From Chryseobacterium sp. FH2 (GTDB lineage Bacteria > Bacteroidota > Bacteroidia > Flavobacteriales > Weeksellaceae), in assembly GCF_001045455.1 (NCBI RefSeq), contig NZ_LFNE01000007.1, positions 124,001 through 188,000 of the forward strand: a DNA stretch of 64,000 nucleotides, read 5' to 3'. The position numbers and the translations under genes are program-made. The stretch's first letter is position 1. Each line of letters opens with the position of its first letter. Below are positions 1 to 9,300 of this stretch, piece after piece. The notes below the pieces were generated by a model that worked only from the letters and a program-made list of their open reading frames with translations, was not told the origin of the DNA and searched no databases.

Positions 1-342
1 CCATCTTACAAGCTTTTCCATTCCTTTTCTGGAATTCATAAAATTGGCGATTTTTGAAATATCTGTTGATTCTATTTTTACTTTTTCAGTCAGAAAATTT
101 AGAATAAAGTAATCATCATTTACATATTTTGGCGTTTCATTATCCATGTATTTGTATAGAAGAATCTCCTCATCATCTTGCATAGAAAAGAAAGAATATT
201 GAGCAGCATTGATTTTTTCAACTTTCAAAATCTGTTTTCCGTCAAGTAAAACTTTATCATCTTTAATGATAATTTCCTGAGAGAAATATAAATTGAAACT
301 TAGTATAAATAAAAAGAACGGTACTAGTTTTTTTACTGCCAT
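1..342 (-). CDS. Partial secreted protein of unknown function
   Basis: The frame is open for 114 codons from an ATG at 340-342 (reverse strand) to the window edge, so the C-terminus is missing. The first 20 or so residues are a charged MAVKK start, a hydrophobic core and a Y-F-S-Q-E cleavage-like site, which reads as a Sec signal peptide. The mature part is charged and has no motif I recognise. It is divergent from the serine hydrolase gene at 423. I would call it an exported hypothetical protein. Confidence 0.6.
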   Translation of the reverse strand, partial: MAVKKLVPFFLFILSFNLYFSQEIIIKDDKVLLDGKQILKVEKINAAQYSFFSMQDDEEILLYKYMDNETPKYVNDDYFILNFLTEKVKIESTDISKIANFMNSRKGMEKLVRW

Positions 343-400
343 TTTTAATCTTTAATTAGACTGCAAATATAAAGAAGCTTTATCAAAAATGTTTATTTAT

Positions 401-408
401 TAACTTTG
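401..408 (+). promoter_or_regulatory. Candidate -7 promoter box of the serine hydrolase gene
   Basis: The octamer TAACTTTG fits the Bacteroidetes -7 consensus TAnnTTTG and lies 14 bases before the start codon at 423. The matching -33 TTTG is only weakly represented, so this is tentative. Confidence 0.4.
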
Positions 409-422
409 GGAAAATTTAAAAA

Positions 423-1964
423 ATGAAATATAATTTCTCTTTGTTCTTTATTCTTTTGTCGATGGTCACTTTCGCGCAGGTTGAAGACAGAAAACTAGAT
501 GAACTAATCCAAAATACATTAAAAACTTTTGATGTTCCGGGAATATCTGTAGGAATTGTAAAAAACGGAAAAATTATTTATTCTAAAGGCTTTGGAGTCC
601 GTTCTTTAACTTCAAAACAACCGATGGATGATAATACTTTAGTCGGAATTGCATCAAATTCGAAAGGTTTTACCTGTACTGCACTGGCAATTTTGGCAGA
701 TGAAGGAAAATTAAACTGGGATGATAATGTTTCAAAATACATTCCTGAGTTTCAAATGTACGATCCCTATGTTTCCCAAAATATTACGATCAAAGATTTG
801 GTGACTCACAGGGCAGGATTAGGTTTGGGACAGGGCGACCTAATGTTCTTTCCTGAAGGTGGCAGCCTTACGGTGAATGATATTGTTCATAACGTAAGAT
901 ATTTAAAACCTGAAAACCCTTTCAGAACGACTTTGGATTATAATAATATTATGTTTATTGTTGCCGGAGAAGTAATTCACAGAGTTTCGGGGTTGAGCTG
1001 GGCGGAATTTATTGAACAAAGGATTATGAAACCTGTCGGGATGACTTCAAGTTTTGGAAGCTACAACAGAGCAAAATCCGTTCCCAATAAAGTTGATGCA
1101 CATGCTCCTGTAAACGGAAAAGCGATTACTGTCCCTCACGATTGGAATGAGACAGCAAATGCGGCGGGAGGAATTATGAGTAATATCAAAGATATGACGA
1201 TTTGGGCTGAATTTTTATTAAATAACTTTACAACAAAAGACGGGAAAAAATTGGTTTCCGATAAAAATGTACAACAGCTTTGGAGTTTGCAGATTCCGGA
1301 TAAAGTAGCAGCTAAAAATCCTTACGATACAAGCTTTTATGGATATGGAATGGGTTGGTTTTTAAGTGATGTTAAGGGACATAAACAAGTCCAGCACACG
1401 GGAGGTTTAATTGGGACGGTAACTCAGTTTACTTTGATTCCTGATATGGGATTAGGAATTGTAGTTTTAACAAATCAACAGTCCGGAGCAGCTTTCAATA
1501 CGATTACGAATACGGTAAAAGATTTTTATTTGGGAGTTGCAGACAGAAATTGGTTAAAAACTTACGACGAAAGAATGAAAAAAGCAGAAGAAATTTACAA
1601 TAAACAAAAGAAAGAGGCTTTTGCAAAATCTGATGCTTTCAAAAAAGAAAAAAGTTTTCAGCCAAAAGCAGACCAGTTTGTAGGTGTTTACAATGATATT
1701 TGGTTTGGAGATGCTGAAATTTCGCAACAAGGAAATACGTACAGAATTGCATGTAAAGATTCTCCAAGATTAAAAGGTGAACTGCTTCCTTATTCAAATA
1801 ATTCTTTCATTGTAAAATGGGATGACAGAAGTTACGATGCTGATGCTTACATTATTTTTGATTATGATGAAACAGGAAAGGCACAATCTGCAAGATTAAA
1901 ACCTATTTCTGATGTTACTGATTTCAGTTTTGATTTTGATGATTTGGATTTGAAAAGAAAATAA
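423..1964 (+). CDS. Serine hydrolase, class C beta-lactamase / D-Ala-D-Ala peptidase-like, exported
   Basis: This 513-residue protein starts with a clear signal peptide ending near residue 19 (TFAQ). The three catalytic motifs of the beta-lactamase/transpeptidase fold are present: S-N-S-K at about residues 78-81 (nucleophile Ser and Lys), Y-N-N near 174, and H-T-G-G near 324 in place of the K-T-G box. After the catalytic domain comes a lysine-rich linker and a C-terminal beta-rich domain of about 110 residues, as in DUF3471-type serine hydrolases. Such proteins act in the periplasm on peptides, D-amino acid amides or esters; the substrate cannot be told from sequence. A terminator follows directly, so it is probably monocistronic. 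Confidence 0.88.
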   Translation: MKYNFSLFFILLSMVTFAQVEDRKLDELIQNTLKTFDVPGISVGIVKNGKIIYSKGFGVRSLTSKQPMDDNTLVGIASNSKGFTCTALAILADEGKLNWDDNVSKYIPEFQMYDPYVSQNITIKDLVTHRAGLGLGQGDLMFFPEGGSLTVNDIVHNVRYLKPENPFRTTLDYNNIMFIVAGEVIHRVSGLSWAEFIEQRIMKPVGMTSSFGSYNRAKSVPNKVDAHAPVNGKAITVPHDWNETANAAGGIMSNIKDMTIWAEFLLNNFTTKDGKKLVSDKNVQQLWSLQIPDKVAAKNPYDTSFYGYGMGWFLSDVKGHKQVQHTGGLIGTVTQFTLIPDMGLGIVVLTNQQSGAAFNTITNTVKDFYLGVADRNWLKTYDERMKKAEEIYNKQKKEAFAKSDAFKKEKSFQPKADQFVGVYNDIWFGDAEISQQGNTYRIACKDSPRLKGELLPYSNNSFIVKWDDRSYDADAYIIFDYDETGKAQSARLKPISDVTDFSFDFDDLDLKRK

Positions 1965-1971
1965 ATAAAAT

Positions 1972-1999
1972 AAAAGCTTCAATATTTATTGGAGCTTTT
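1972..1999. terminator. Bidirectional terminator between convergent genes
   Basis: Arms 1972-1984 and 1987-1999 pair over 13 positions with one G-T wobble and carry A and T runs on the two sides, so the hairpin can stop transcription from both 423-1964 (+) and the sixA-like gene (-). Confidence 0.65.
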
Positions 2000-2024
2000 T
2001 ATTTAAAACCTATTGGAAAATTAT

Positions 2025-2501
2025 CTAAATCTTCCCGGGTTCATAAAAAAACAATAGTTTCTTATCAGCTCCATCAAATTCTGACCAAGAATTGCAGTCA
2101 ATTTCAAAGCCGGCAACACCACAAGTCGGAAAGTGGAAAATATCATTAGAAATAGAATTTGCAAAATTTGAAATTCCGTTGTTGTGTGAGAAAAACGCTA
2201 CTACATCGTGGCTGTCGTCCAAGTCGTAGATTACAGATTCAAAATTGCTTTCCGAGGGATTATAAAGCTTCTCATCCGTTATGATATTTAAATTATAGGT
2301 CTGATTGAAAATTTTACATGTATTCAAGGCACGAACCGCAGGGCTCGATACAAAATAATCTATCGAAACATTATTATTTTTCATAAATCGAGACATATGC
2401 ATAGCTTCTTCTAAACCTTTGTCTGCCAATGGTCTGTCGAAGTCCTCTGTTTCTTCCGGCCAATCGCTTTTTGCATGTCTTACGAGGATGAGTTTCTTCA
2501 T
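2025..2501 (-). CDS. sixA: SixA-like phosphohistidine phosphatase
   Basis: This 158-residue member of the histidine phosphatase superfamily has the RHAKSD motif at residues 8-13; its first His is the phospho-acceptor. The size matches E. coli SixA, which removes phosphate from histidine residues of phosphotransfer proteins. I place the start at the ATG at 2499-2501, directly before the conserved KKLILVRHA strand. The frame stays open further upstream, but that extension overlaps the divergent ruvX start and has no domain character. The target protein is unknown. Confidence 0.85.
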   Translation of the reverse strand: MKKLILVRHAKSDWPEETEDFDRPLADKGLEEAMHMSRFMKNNNVSIDYFVSSPAVRALNTCKIFNQTYNLNIITDEKLYNPSESNFESVIYDLDDSHDVVAFFSHNNGISNFANSISNDIFHFPTCGVAGFEIDCNSWSEFDGADKKLLFFYEPGKI

Positions 2502-2615
2502 ATTTTCGTTTTTTGGAAAATTAAAATTATAAAAAAAATAATGGAATAAAACATGATTTATAAAAAAAACTGTGTATGGAATAAAATCATTAAAATTTAC
2601 TAAATTTGCAAACTT

Positions 2616-3032
2616 ATGGGACAAATCCTTGCAATAGACTATGGAAAGGCGCGTTGTGGCATTGCTGCGACGGACGACATGCAAATCATTGCAAGCGGCC
2701 TGGATACCGTTCTTACTCCCGTTTTGATTGAATTTTTAAAAAAATATTTCATTCAAAATAAAGTAGATGAAGTGGTAATCGGGCTTCCTGTAGATTTGAG
2801 AGGAAATATTTCTGAAGTGGAAACTGATATTTTAAAATTTATTGAAATTTTTCAAAAAGAATTTCCGAATATTAAAGTTAATCGCTTCGATGAAAGATTT
2901 ACATCTAAAATGGCTTCGTTTTTTATTTCTCAAAGTGGGAAGAATAAAAAACAAAGGCAGGAAAAAGGATTAATAGATAAAGTAAGTGCAACCATCATAT
3001 TGCAAAATTTTTTAGAACAAAGAACAAGATGA
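2616..3032 (+). CDS. ruvX: YqgF/RuvX family nuclease, putative pre-16S rRNA nuclease
   Basis: The 138-residue protein has the RNase H-like fold signature of YqgF: an N-terminal I-D-Y-G-K-A-R-C-G strand with the first catalytic Asp, a V-I-G-L-P strand in the middle and R-F-D-E-R-F-T-S near residue 90. Family members process the 5' end of 16S rRNA and were earlier proposed as Holliday junction resolvases. Length is typical. Its last bases overlap the def start codon by an ATGA junction, so the two genes are translationally coupled. A TAAATTTG box lies eight bases before its ATG. Confidence 0.9.
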   Translation: MGQILAIDYGKARCGIAATDDMQIIASGLDTVLTPVLIEFLKKYFIQNKVDEVVIGLPVDLRGNISEVETDILKFIEIFQKEFPNIKVNRFDERFTSKMASFFISQSGKNKKQRQEKGLIDKVSATIILQNFLEQRTR

Positions 3033-3601
3033 TTTTACCAATAAGAGCCTTTGGGGATCCTGTTTTGAGAAAAGTAGGAAAGGATATAGATAAAGATTAT
3101 CCCGAGTTACAGGAATTGATAGAAAATATGTTCGAAACGATGAACAGTGCAAATGGCATAGGATTGGCAGCACCACAAATCGGTTTGGATATCCGGCTGT
3201 TTGTAATTGACGTTTCTCCTCTTGCAGAAGATGAAGATTATGAAGATATTAAAGATGAGTTGAGAGATTTCAAAAAGGTTTTCATTAACGCTAAAATTCT
3301 TGAAGAATCCGGTGAAGAGTGGAAGTTTAATGAAGGCTGTCTCTCGATTCCTGATGTGAGAGAAGATGTGAAAAGGAAAAGCACTATTCTTATCGAATAT
3401 TATGATGAAAATTTCGTTAAGCATACAGAAACTTTTTCCGATATTAGAGCCCGCGTAATTCAGCATGAATATGATCATATAGAAGGAACACTGTTTACGG
3501 ATCATTTAAGTGCTTTAAAAAAGAAATTGGTAAAGGGTAAATTGACGAAAATCACTCAGGGTGATGTAAACATCAATTACAAAATGCGATTTCCAAAATA
3601 A
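3029..3601 (+). CDS. def: Peptide deformylase
   Basis: The protein has 190 residues and removes the formyl group from N-terminal methionine of new proteins. All three metal and active-site motifs are present: G-I-G-L-A-A-P-Q at 43-50, E-G-C-L-S-I-P at 102-108 with metal ligand Cys104, and H-E-Y-D-H at 146-150 with His146 and His150. An acidic insert around 65-80 separates two strands. The start overlaps the stop of ruvX. The DUF5606 gene follows 78 bases later on the same strand, a linkage that suggests a ruvX-def-DUF5606 unit. Confidence 0.96.
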   Translation: MILPIRAFGDPVLRKVGKDIDKDYPELQELIENMFETMNSANGIGLAAPQIGLDIRLFVIDVSPLAEDEDYEDIKDELRDFKKVFINAKILEESGEEWKFNEGCLSIPDVREDVKRKSTILIEYYDENFVKHTETFSDIRARVIQHEYDHIEGTLFTDHLSALKKKLVKGKLTKITQGDVNINYKMRFPK

Positions 3602-3679
3602 GTTTGAATTAAATAAAAAAGAAAATAATAAACAACAGAAAGCCTCGTGCCGACTGCTACATTTACAAAAAATAAAATT

Positions 3680-4243
3680 ATGCTGTTAGAAAAAATAATT
3701 TCAATTTCTGGAAAGCCAGGACTTTTTAAATTAGTTTCTCAATTAAGAAACGGATTTATTATTGAAGATGTTACAACAAAGAAAAAAGTAAGCATTGGTA
3801 ATTCTAGCCAGGTAAGTTTACTAGACAACATCGCAATGTTTACGTTTGATAAAGAAGTTCCTTTATTCGAAGTTTTTGAAAATATTGCTAAAAATTATAA
3901 TTACAAAGAAGCCATTCCTCACAAATCTTCTGATGCAGAGCTGAAAGAATTCATGACGGCTTCTCTTCCAAATTATGATACAGAAAGAGTGTATGCTTCT
4001 GATATCAAAAAATTGGCTCAATGGTATAATATTCTTCAAAAAGCAGGATATATCACTCCTGAAAGCTTTGTAAAAGCAGAACCTGAAACTTTAGAACCTG
4101 CTCAGGAAGGTGAAGAAGTAAGCATCGAGAAAGAAGCTCCTAAAAAAGCTGCTCCAAAAGCTGAAAAACCCGCAATTCCAAAAGTAAAAGCGACTTCTGC
4201 AGCGAAATCAGCTCCAAAAAGTACTCATACTAAAAAAGGATAA
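3680..4243 (+). CDS. DUF5606-type conserved protein
   Basis: The 187-residue product starts at the ATG at 3680, which gives the LLEKIISISGKPGLFKL opening I recognise from Bacteroidetes DUF5606 proteins. An in-frame GTG at 3647 would add 11 residues with no conservation character. The first 130 residues are a compact folded region; the rest is a low-complexity tail rich in Ala, Lys and Pro, ending in a basic stretch. No enzymatic motif is visible and the role is unknown. A strong terminator follows. Confidence 0.8.
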   Translation: MLLEKIISISGKPGLFKLVSQLRNGFIIEDVTTKKKVSIGNSSQVSLLDNIAMFTFDKEVPLFEVFENIAKNYNYKEAIPHKSSDAELKEFMTASLPNYDTERVYASDIKKLAQWYNILQKAGYITPESFVKAEPETLEPAQEGEEVSIEKEAPKKAAPKAEKPAIPKVKATSAAKSAPKSTHTKKG

Positions 4244-4267
4244 TTCATTTATTTGAATTTAAAATAC

Positions 4268-4298
4268 AAAACCTTATCATTTATGATGAGGTTTTTTG
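4268..4298 (+). terminator. Rho-independent terminator after the DUF5606 gene
   Basis: An ACCTTATCAT / ATGATGAGGT stem with one G-T wobble and a very short loop is followed by a run of six T. It ends the ruvX-def-DUF5606 group. The remaining bases up to 4528 hold nothing else I can support. Confidence 0.75.
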
Positions 4299-4528
4299 TT
4301 TTAAGTTGGTTTTGCAAAGGCGAAAAGTTATTCCAAGAACATTTTTGCCGTTAATATTTAGTGATCATTTTTACGCCTTAAAAGAATATAACGTTAAAAA
4401 AGCTTTGCACTTTTGCGAATAGCCAGTTAAAGTCAGCTATTAAGCTATATTAAAATTCTTTTGTTTCAACACCAAAGAACATTCCGGAAGATTTACCTTA
4501 AATTTGTACCACTTTGAATTCTCAAACT

Positions 4529-5308
4529 ATGAATACCAAACAGGAAAAATTAGAAGCTTTCGGAAGATTATTAGATATTATGGATGATTTGCGGGAGAAA
4601 TGCCCGTGGGATCAGAAACAAACGCTGGAATCGCTTCGCCATTTGACTCTGGAAGAAACATATGAACTTTCCGATGCTATTTTGCAGGGTGATTTGCAGG
4701 AAATTAAGAAAGAATTAGGTGATGTTTTGCTGCACTTGGTTTTTTATGCTAAAATAGGTTCTGAAAAAGAAAGTTTCGATATTGCTGATGTGATTAATTC
4801 CTTGAATGAAAAACTGATTTTCCGTCACCCTCATATTTATGGCAATACAGAAGTAAAAGATGAGGAAGAGGTAAAGCAGAATTGGGAAAAATTAAAACTG
4901 AAGGAAGGAAATAAATCTATTTTAGGAGGCGTTCCAAAAAGTTTGCCGAGTTTGGTAAAAGCATATAGAATTCAGGATAAGGTAAAAGGAATCGGTTTTG
5001 AATTTCATGATGCAGAAGATGCCTGGAAAAAAGTAGATGAAGAAATTCAGGAGTTTCATGCGGAAACTGATTTAGATAAAAAAGAGCAGGAATTGGGTGA
5101 CGTATTTTTTTCGTTAATAAATTATGCAAGAATCTCAGGAATCAATCCTGATTCGGCTCTGGAAAGAACCAACCTGAAGTTTATTTCAAGGTTTCAGAAA
5201 ATGGAAAATTTAGCTTTAGACAAAAATATAAATCTTGCAGATATGACTTTGGAAGAAATGGATGTTTTATGGGAAGAAGCTAAAAAGTCTTTACATGAAA
5301 ATAAATAA
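4529..5308 (+). CDS. mazG: Nucleoside triphosphate pyrophosphohydrolase MazG
   Basis: The 259-residue protein hydrolyses NTPs to NMP and pyrophosphate and is thought to clean nucleotide pools. The MazG signatures are visible twice, as expected for the tandem-domain form: E-E-x-x-E with E-L-G-D-V in the first half (about residues 40-70) and E-E-I-Q-E-F followed by E-L-G-D-V in the second (about 175-200). The C-P-W-D stretch near residue 26 is also typical. I start at ATG 4529; an in-frame TTG at 4514 would add five residues. Confidence 0.93.
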   Translation: MNTKQEKLEAFGRLLDIMDDLREKCPWDQKQTLESLRHLTLEETYELSDAILQGDLQEIKKELGDVLLHLVFYAKIGSEKESFDIADVINSLNEKLIFRHPHIYGNTEVKDEEEVKQNWEKLKLKEGNKSILGGVPKSLPSLVKAYRIQDKVKGIGFEFHDAEDAWKKVDEEIQEFHAETDLDKKEQELGDVFFSLINYARISGINPDSALERTNLKFISRFQKMENLALDKNINLADMTLEEMDVLWEEAKKSLHENK

Positions 5309-5450
5309 TCCAACGAATATAGATTTTCAATGTTTATGAGATTTAAAACAGAAAAGGAATAGTATTATTTTTCCTTCATCATTAAGATTATCCATAATTT
5401 AGAGAAATATAATACCTTCTCTTGTTTCAGTAAAAAATAAAAAAACAGAT

Positions 5451-6323
5451 ATGTTGCGATTTTTTGTTTTATCAGCATTCTTTTTGTTAAGTTGCAATCC
5501 CAAAGCTCAGGACTCATCTAGAAATAATGAGTTGAAAGTAGAATTTTCTTTGCCCAAAAAACTAAAAGAGGTTTCCGGTATTGCCTTGTCTCAGGATAAA
5601 AAGACAATTTGGGCTATCGAAGATCAGGGCAATAAAAATGTTGTATATGGTTTGGATATGCAGGGAAAACTCGTTTCTGACGTTCTAGTTGAAAATGCGG
5701 AAAACAACGACTGGGAAGATATTACAAAAGATGCCCAAGGGAATATTTACCTTGGGGATTTTGGAAATAATGATAATCGCAGGCAAAATCTTTCTATTCT
5801 AAAGATAGACTTAAAAAATTCTTCACAAAAGACAGCGAAAGTAGTTCAGACTACAAAGTTTCATTATGAAGGCCAAACAGAATTTCCGCCAAAGAAATCA
5901 AACTGGTTATATGATTGTGAAGCTTTTGTAGAAATTAACGGAAACTTTTACCTTTTTACAAAGAACAGAAGTAAAGGTTTTGACGGTACTTTCCTTGTTT
6001 TTCAGGTTCCCAATAAAGAAGGAGATTTTCAGGCGAAATTGATAGGTAAATTAAAGTTAAACGGGAAATATAACGATGCTGCGATTACATCTGCCGCGAT
6101 AAACAGTACAAATAATAAAATTGTATTATTAAATCATAAAAATATTCATATACTTTCAGGATTTGAAGCAAATGATTTTAGTGCTGCTAACATTCAGAAA
6201 ATATCATTAAACCATAATTCGCAAAAAGAAGCAGTTGTTTATCTTGATGATAAAACATTGTTGATTGCTGATGAAAAAAATAAGCAGACGGGTGGGAATG
6301 TATATAAATTTCTATTACAATAA
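5451..6323 (+). CDS. Lipoprotein with probable beta-propeller fold
   Basis: The product has 290 residues and begins with a lipoprotein signal whose lipobox is L-L-S-C with the lipidated Cys at residue 15. The mature part has repeating blade-like stretches (K-T-I-W-A-I-E-D, G-N-I-Y-L-G-D-F-G-N-N-D-N, T-L-L-I-A-D-E), which suggest a propeller of the esterase-like or SdiA-regulated type. There is no clear catalytic motif. It converges on the large phosphoesterase gene, with a shared terminator between them. Confidence 0.6.
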   Translation: MLRFFVLSAFFLLSCNPKAQDSSRNNELKVEFSLPKKLKEVSGIALSQDKKTIWAIEDQGNKNVVYGLDMQGKLVSDVLVENAENNDWEDITKDAQGNIYLGDFGNNDNRRQNLSILKIDLKNSSQKTAKVVQTTKFHYEGQTEFPPKKSNWLYDCEAFVEINGNFYLFTKNRSKGFDGTFLVFQVPNKEGDFQAKLIGKLKLNGKYNDAAITSAAINSTNNKIVLLNHKNIHILSGFEANDFSAANIQKISLNHNSQKEAVVYLDDKTLLIADEKNKQTGGNVYKFLLQ

Positions 6324-6330
6324 ATAAAAA

Positions 6331-6362
6331 AACTCCGCAGAAATTTTCTGCGGAGTTTTTTT
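6331..6362. terminator. Strong bidirectional terminator
   Basis: A perfect 13-bp stem (arms 6331-6343 and 6345-6357, core CTCCGCAG / CTGCGGAG) with A and T runs on both sides separates the convergent genes ending at 6323 and 6380. Confidence 0.9.
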
Positions 6363-6379
6363 ATTTATTTTCTTCACTA

Positions 6380-9300
6380 TTAAAAAGTCATTCCCAAAGT
6401 GGCGGAAATTCTTCCTCCATCTGAGCCGTAAAAGTAATTCAATCTTGCAGAGAACATTTCTACAACGCTCATCCAGAATCCGGTACCTACAGATTGATGC
6501 CATTTGTTTGATTTTTCGTTATCATTCCAAACTCTGCCAACGTCATAACCAAGCAGAATTCCCATGTTTGCAGGGATAATATTATTTCTCACTCTTCCGA
6601 AATCCCAACGAACCTCGGAATTGTTGGTAAAATAAGCTTTGCCTGAAAATCTGTCGTTTCTGAAAGCTCTCAACCCATTATTTCCACCGATTGAGGCTGC
6701 CTGATAAAATTCAAAATGATTATTATTAATCCACATTCCATTGCTTGAATTGGCAAAAACGAAAATTCCTCTCTTATCGATTTTATGGTCGATGGTTAAA
6801 GTTCCTTTTAATGTTACGAAGTTTTTATTAAAATCTGAAAGATTGGTTTTCCATGCTGCATTTAATAAAAATTCCATACCCAAAGTCGGGAAAGCACTGT
6901 TGTCAGAATTTTTGAAGCTGAAAGTATAATTGGCACCTCCAAATTGCTGATCATTGAAAACTTCAGGTTTTACATCAGGTGAAACATCTACAAAACGGTC
7001 ACCTTTTCTCTCTATTTTATTGTTTTCAAAGCTAAGCTGAAACTGATGCTCAAGATTCATCCAGCTTTTTTTAGAAATTGATGGTGCAAAATAAATCTTT
7101 GAAATTCTGGCCCTGTTGTATTCGCGTTCTGTATTTTCTTTATCATAAGGGCTTTCATTTGACAATCCGAAGAAATTTTCAGCAAAACGCGGAGTAGAGT
7201 AAAATGCATCAAGATTAAGATCCCATCCGGAAATAGCTTTTTTGAAAATTCCTTTATAAGCCAGGTTGAATCCGCCTGTTGCGGTATAAAAATTCGCTCT
7301 TAAACTGTGTTTTTGAGTATATGGATCACGAATGAAATTATTCACCGTATAATTTGCCAAAACGCCGATGATTACTCCGTCATCCGGGTTGTAATCAAGG
7401 TTTGGATACCCTGCAAAGAAATTATATTTCGGATGTTTATAATTGTACGTATTGATATCGTAGTCATCCGTAATATTTTTTGTTGCCGTCTTTGCATTAT
7501 ATGTGTTTTTTTGGGATTTAAAATCATAAATTTTCACTCTGCTTCCATTCTCAACATTGTAAACATCATGATTGTATCCTCCGATTAATCTGATGGTCAT
7601 TCTGGGCTTTCCATCTCCCGTTACCTCATAGATATCATCGTCTTCCAAACCATAAATCCAAAGTTCTTTTGTTTTGGAATCATCGTATGTTTTTTCAAAT
7701 ACTAATTCCGGACTTTCCTGTTTTTTGCCTAATTTATATTGCTTTACATTGACAGAATTTCCTGTTTTGGTAATGACGAATTTATCAGGATTTACTGTTC
7801 CTGCCAATGGAACTTTTTCCTGTAAAACATCATAATATTGAGAGGCATAATTCTGTAATTTTAGTTTCCTTGATTTTAATTTTCTTTGAATATCAGTAAT
7901 CGTTTCATCTTTTACTTCTTCTGGTAAATTATCAAAGGCTTCTTCAATGTCTTTATCCGATAAATGTTCCTGGATATATTTTGCCTGGGCAATCCACTCG
8001 TCCTGAGTAGAACTTTTCAGGAAAATCAAATCCAAAGGATAAGGTTCCATATTCATCCATTTTACATTTTTGATATCGTCTTTAAATGTTTTCATGTGAC
8101 GAATTGCAGGGATATTCATGATAATTTTAAACGCGACGCCATCATATTTACTGAAAGCCTGATCTCTGTCTCTGGGAATAGGTTTGTAAATTATATTGTC
8201 TCCATCTTTATATTCTGCCCATTTCCATTGGTCCGAATGTCTGTCCCAGTCACCGATAAGCATATCAAAAATTCTCGCTCTGATGTAAGATTCTTTATCA
8301 ACAGAATATTTATAGTTTTTAGTTAAATTTTTCAATACATCATCCGTAGAAACAATATCTTTTGCGTTATCTAATGATTCTAAAGTTTTTGGATCTGCAG
8401 AAAAACGTTCTTCAATCATATACATTTCATCTCCATAATTTTCATTATATCTTCCTAAAGCCTTTTGTTTCGGGATATAATATAATCTTGGATTACTGTG
8501 GAAAATATTTACTTTATCAGCTAAATTTCCGACAGAAAAAGGAGTAAAAGGATGGTTGGTTGTATAAAAATCCAATAGAAATTTGTCCGGGAATGTATTG
8601 TTCAGTTCATTCCCGAAAGTGCTTTTTTTGAAAGCCATATTATTCAGGAAACGAACCGCACTTTTCTTTACGCCACGCATTACAAATTCCTGGCCGTTAT
8701 TAGACTTTAGCCTTAAACTGTTGGACTGATTTCCGCCACCTTCCCTGAATGGAGTATATCCTCCATCTAATTCAGAGATGTTTGCTGTAGGAGCTTCTAC
8801 GGGTATTCCGTAATATTTTCTGTAATGTTCTCCCCAAAGCCATCTGTAAAATTTCCCTTTTTGGGTAAACTCTTCAGGATACACACTTGATGTAAATGTG
8901 TTGGGAAGGGTCTCCGAAAAATTATTTATAAATGCATCCGGTTTTGAAAATACCGAAATATGAGTCAGTTTTTCTAATTGATTATCTTTTGTAGAAAAAT
9001 ATTCAACATCGCTGCTTTGATCTTTTCTAAGATTTAAAATTGCAAAACCATTTCCACCGTAGGAAAAATCACTTTTTTCGGCAATAGTGGAAGGATCAAC
9101 TTTAGAACCCGCTCCGCTGATGATTTGCCGGATATTTCTTTCTTCGTGATATTGTAAATTATGATCATGTCCGGAAACAAAAATAATATTGTCTTTGTCC
9201 TGGACCATGCTTTTTAAACGGTTGGATAAGTCAGCATAGTGTTGATTATTAATATCCTCCAGATTCGCTCCGGAGGAGCTTCTTACAATATTAATCAAAC

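Noticed and set aside
2502..2684. N-terminal extension of the SixA-like protein
   Set aside because: It overlaps the divergent ruvX start, and SixA proteins begin a few residues before the RHA motif.
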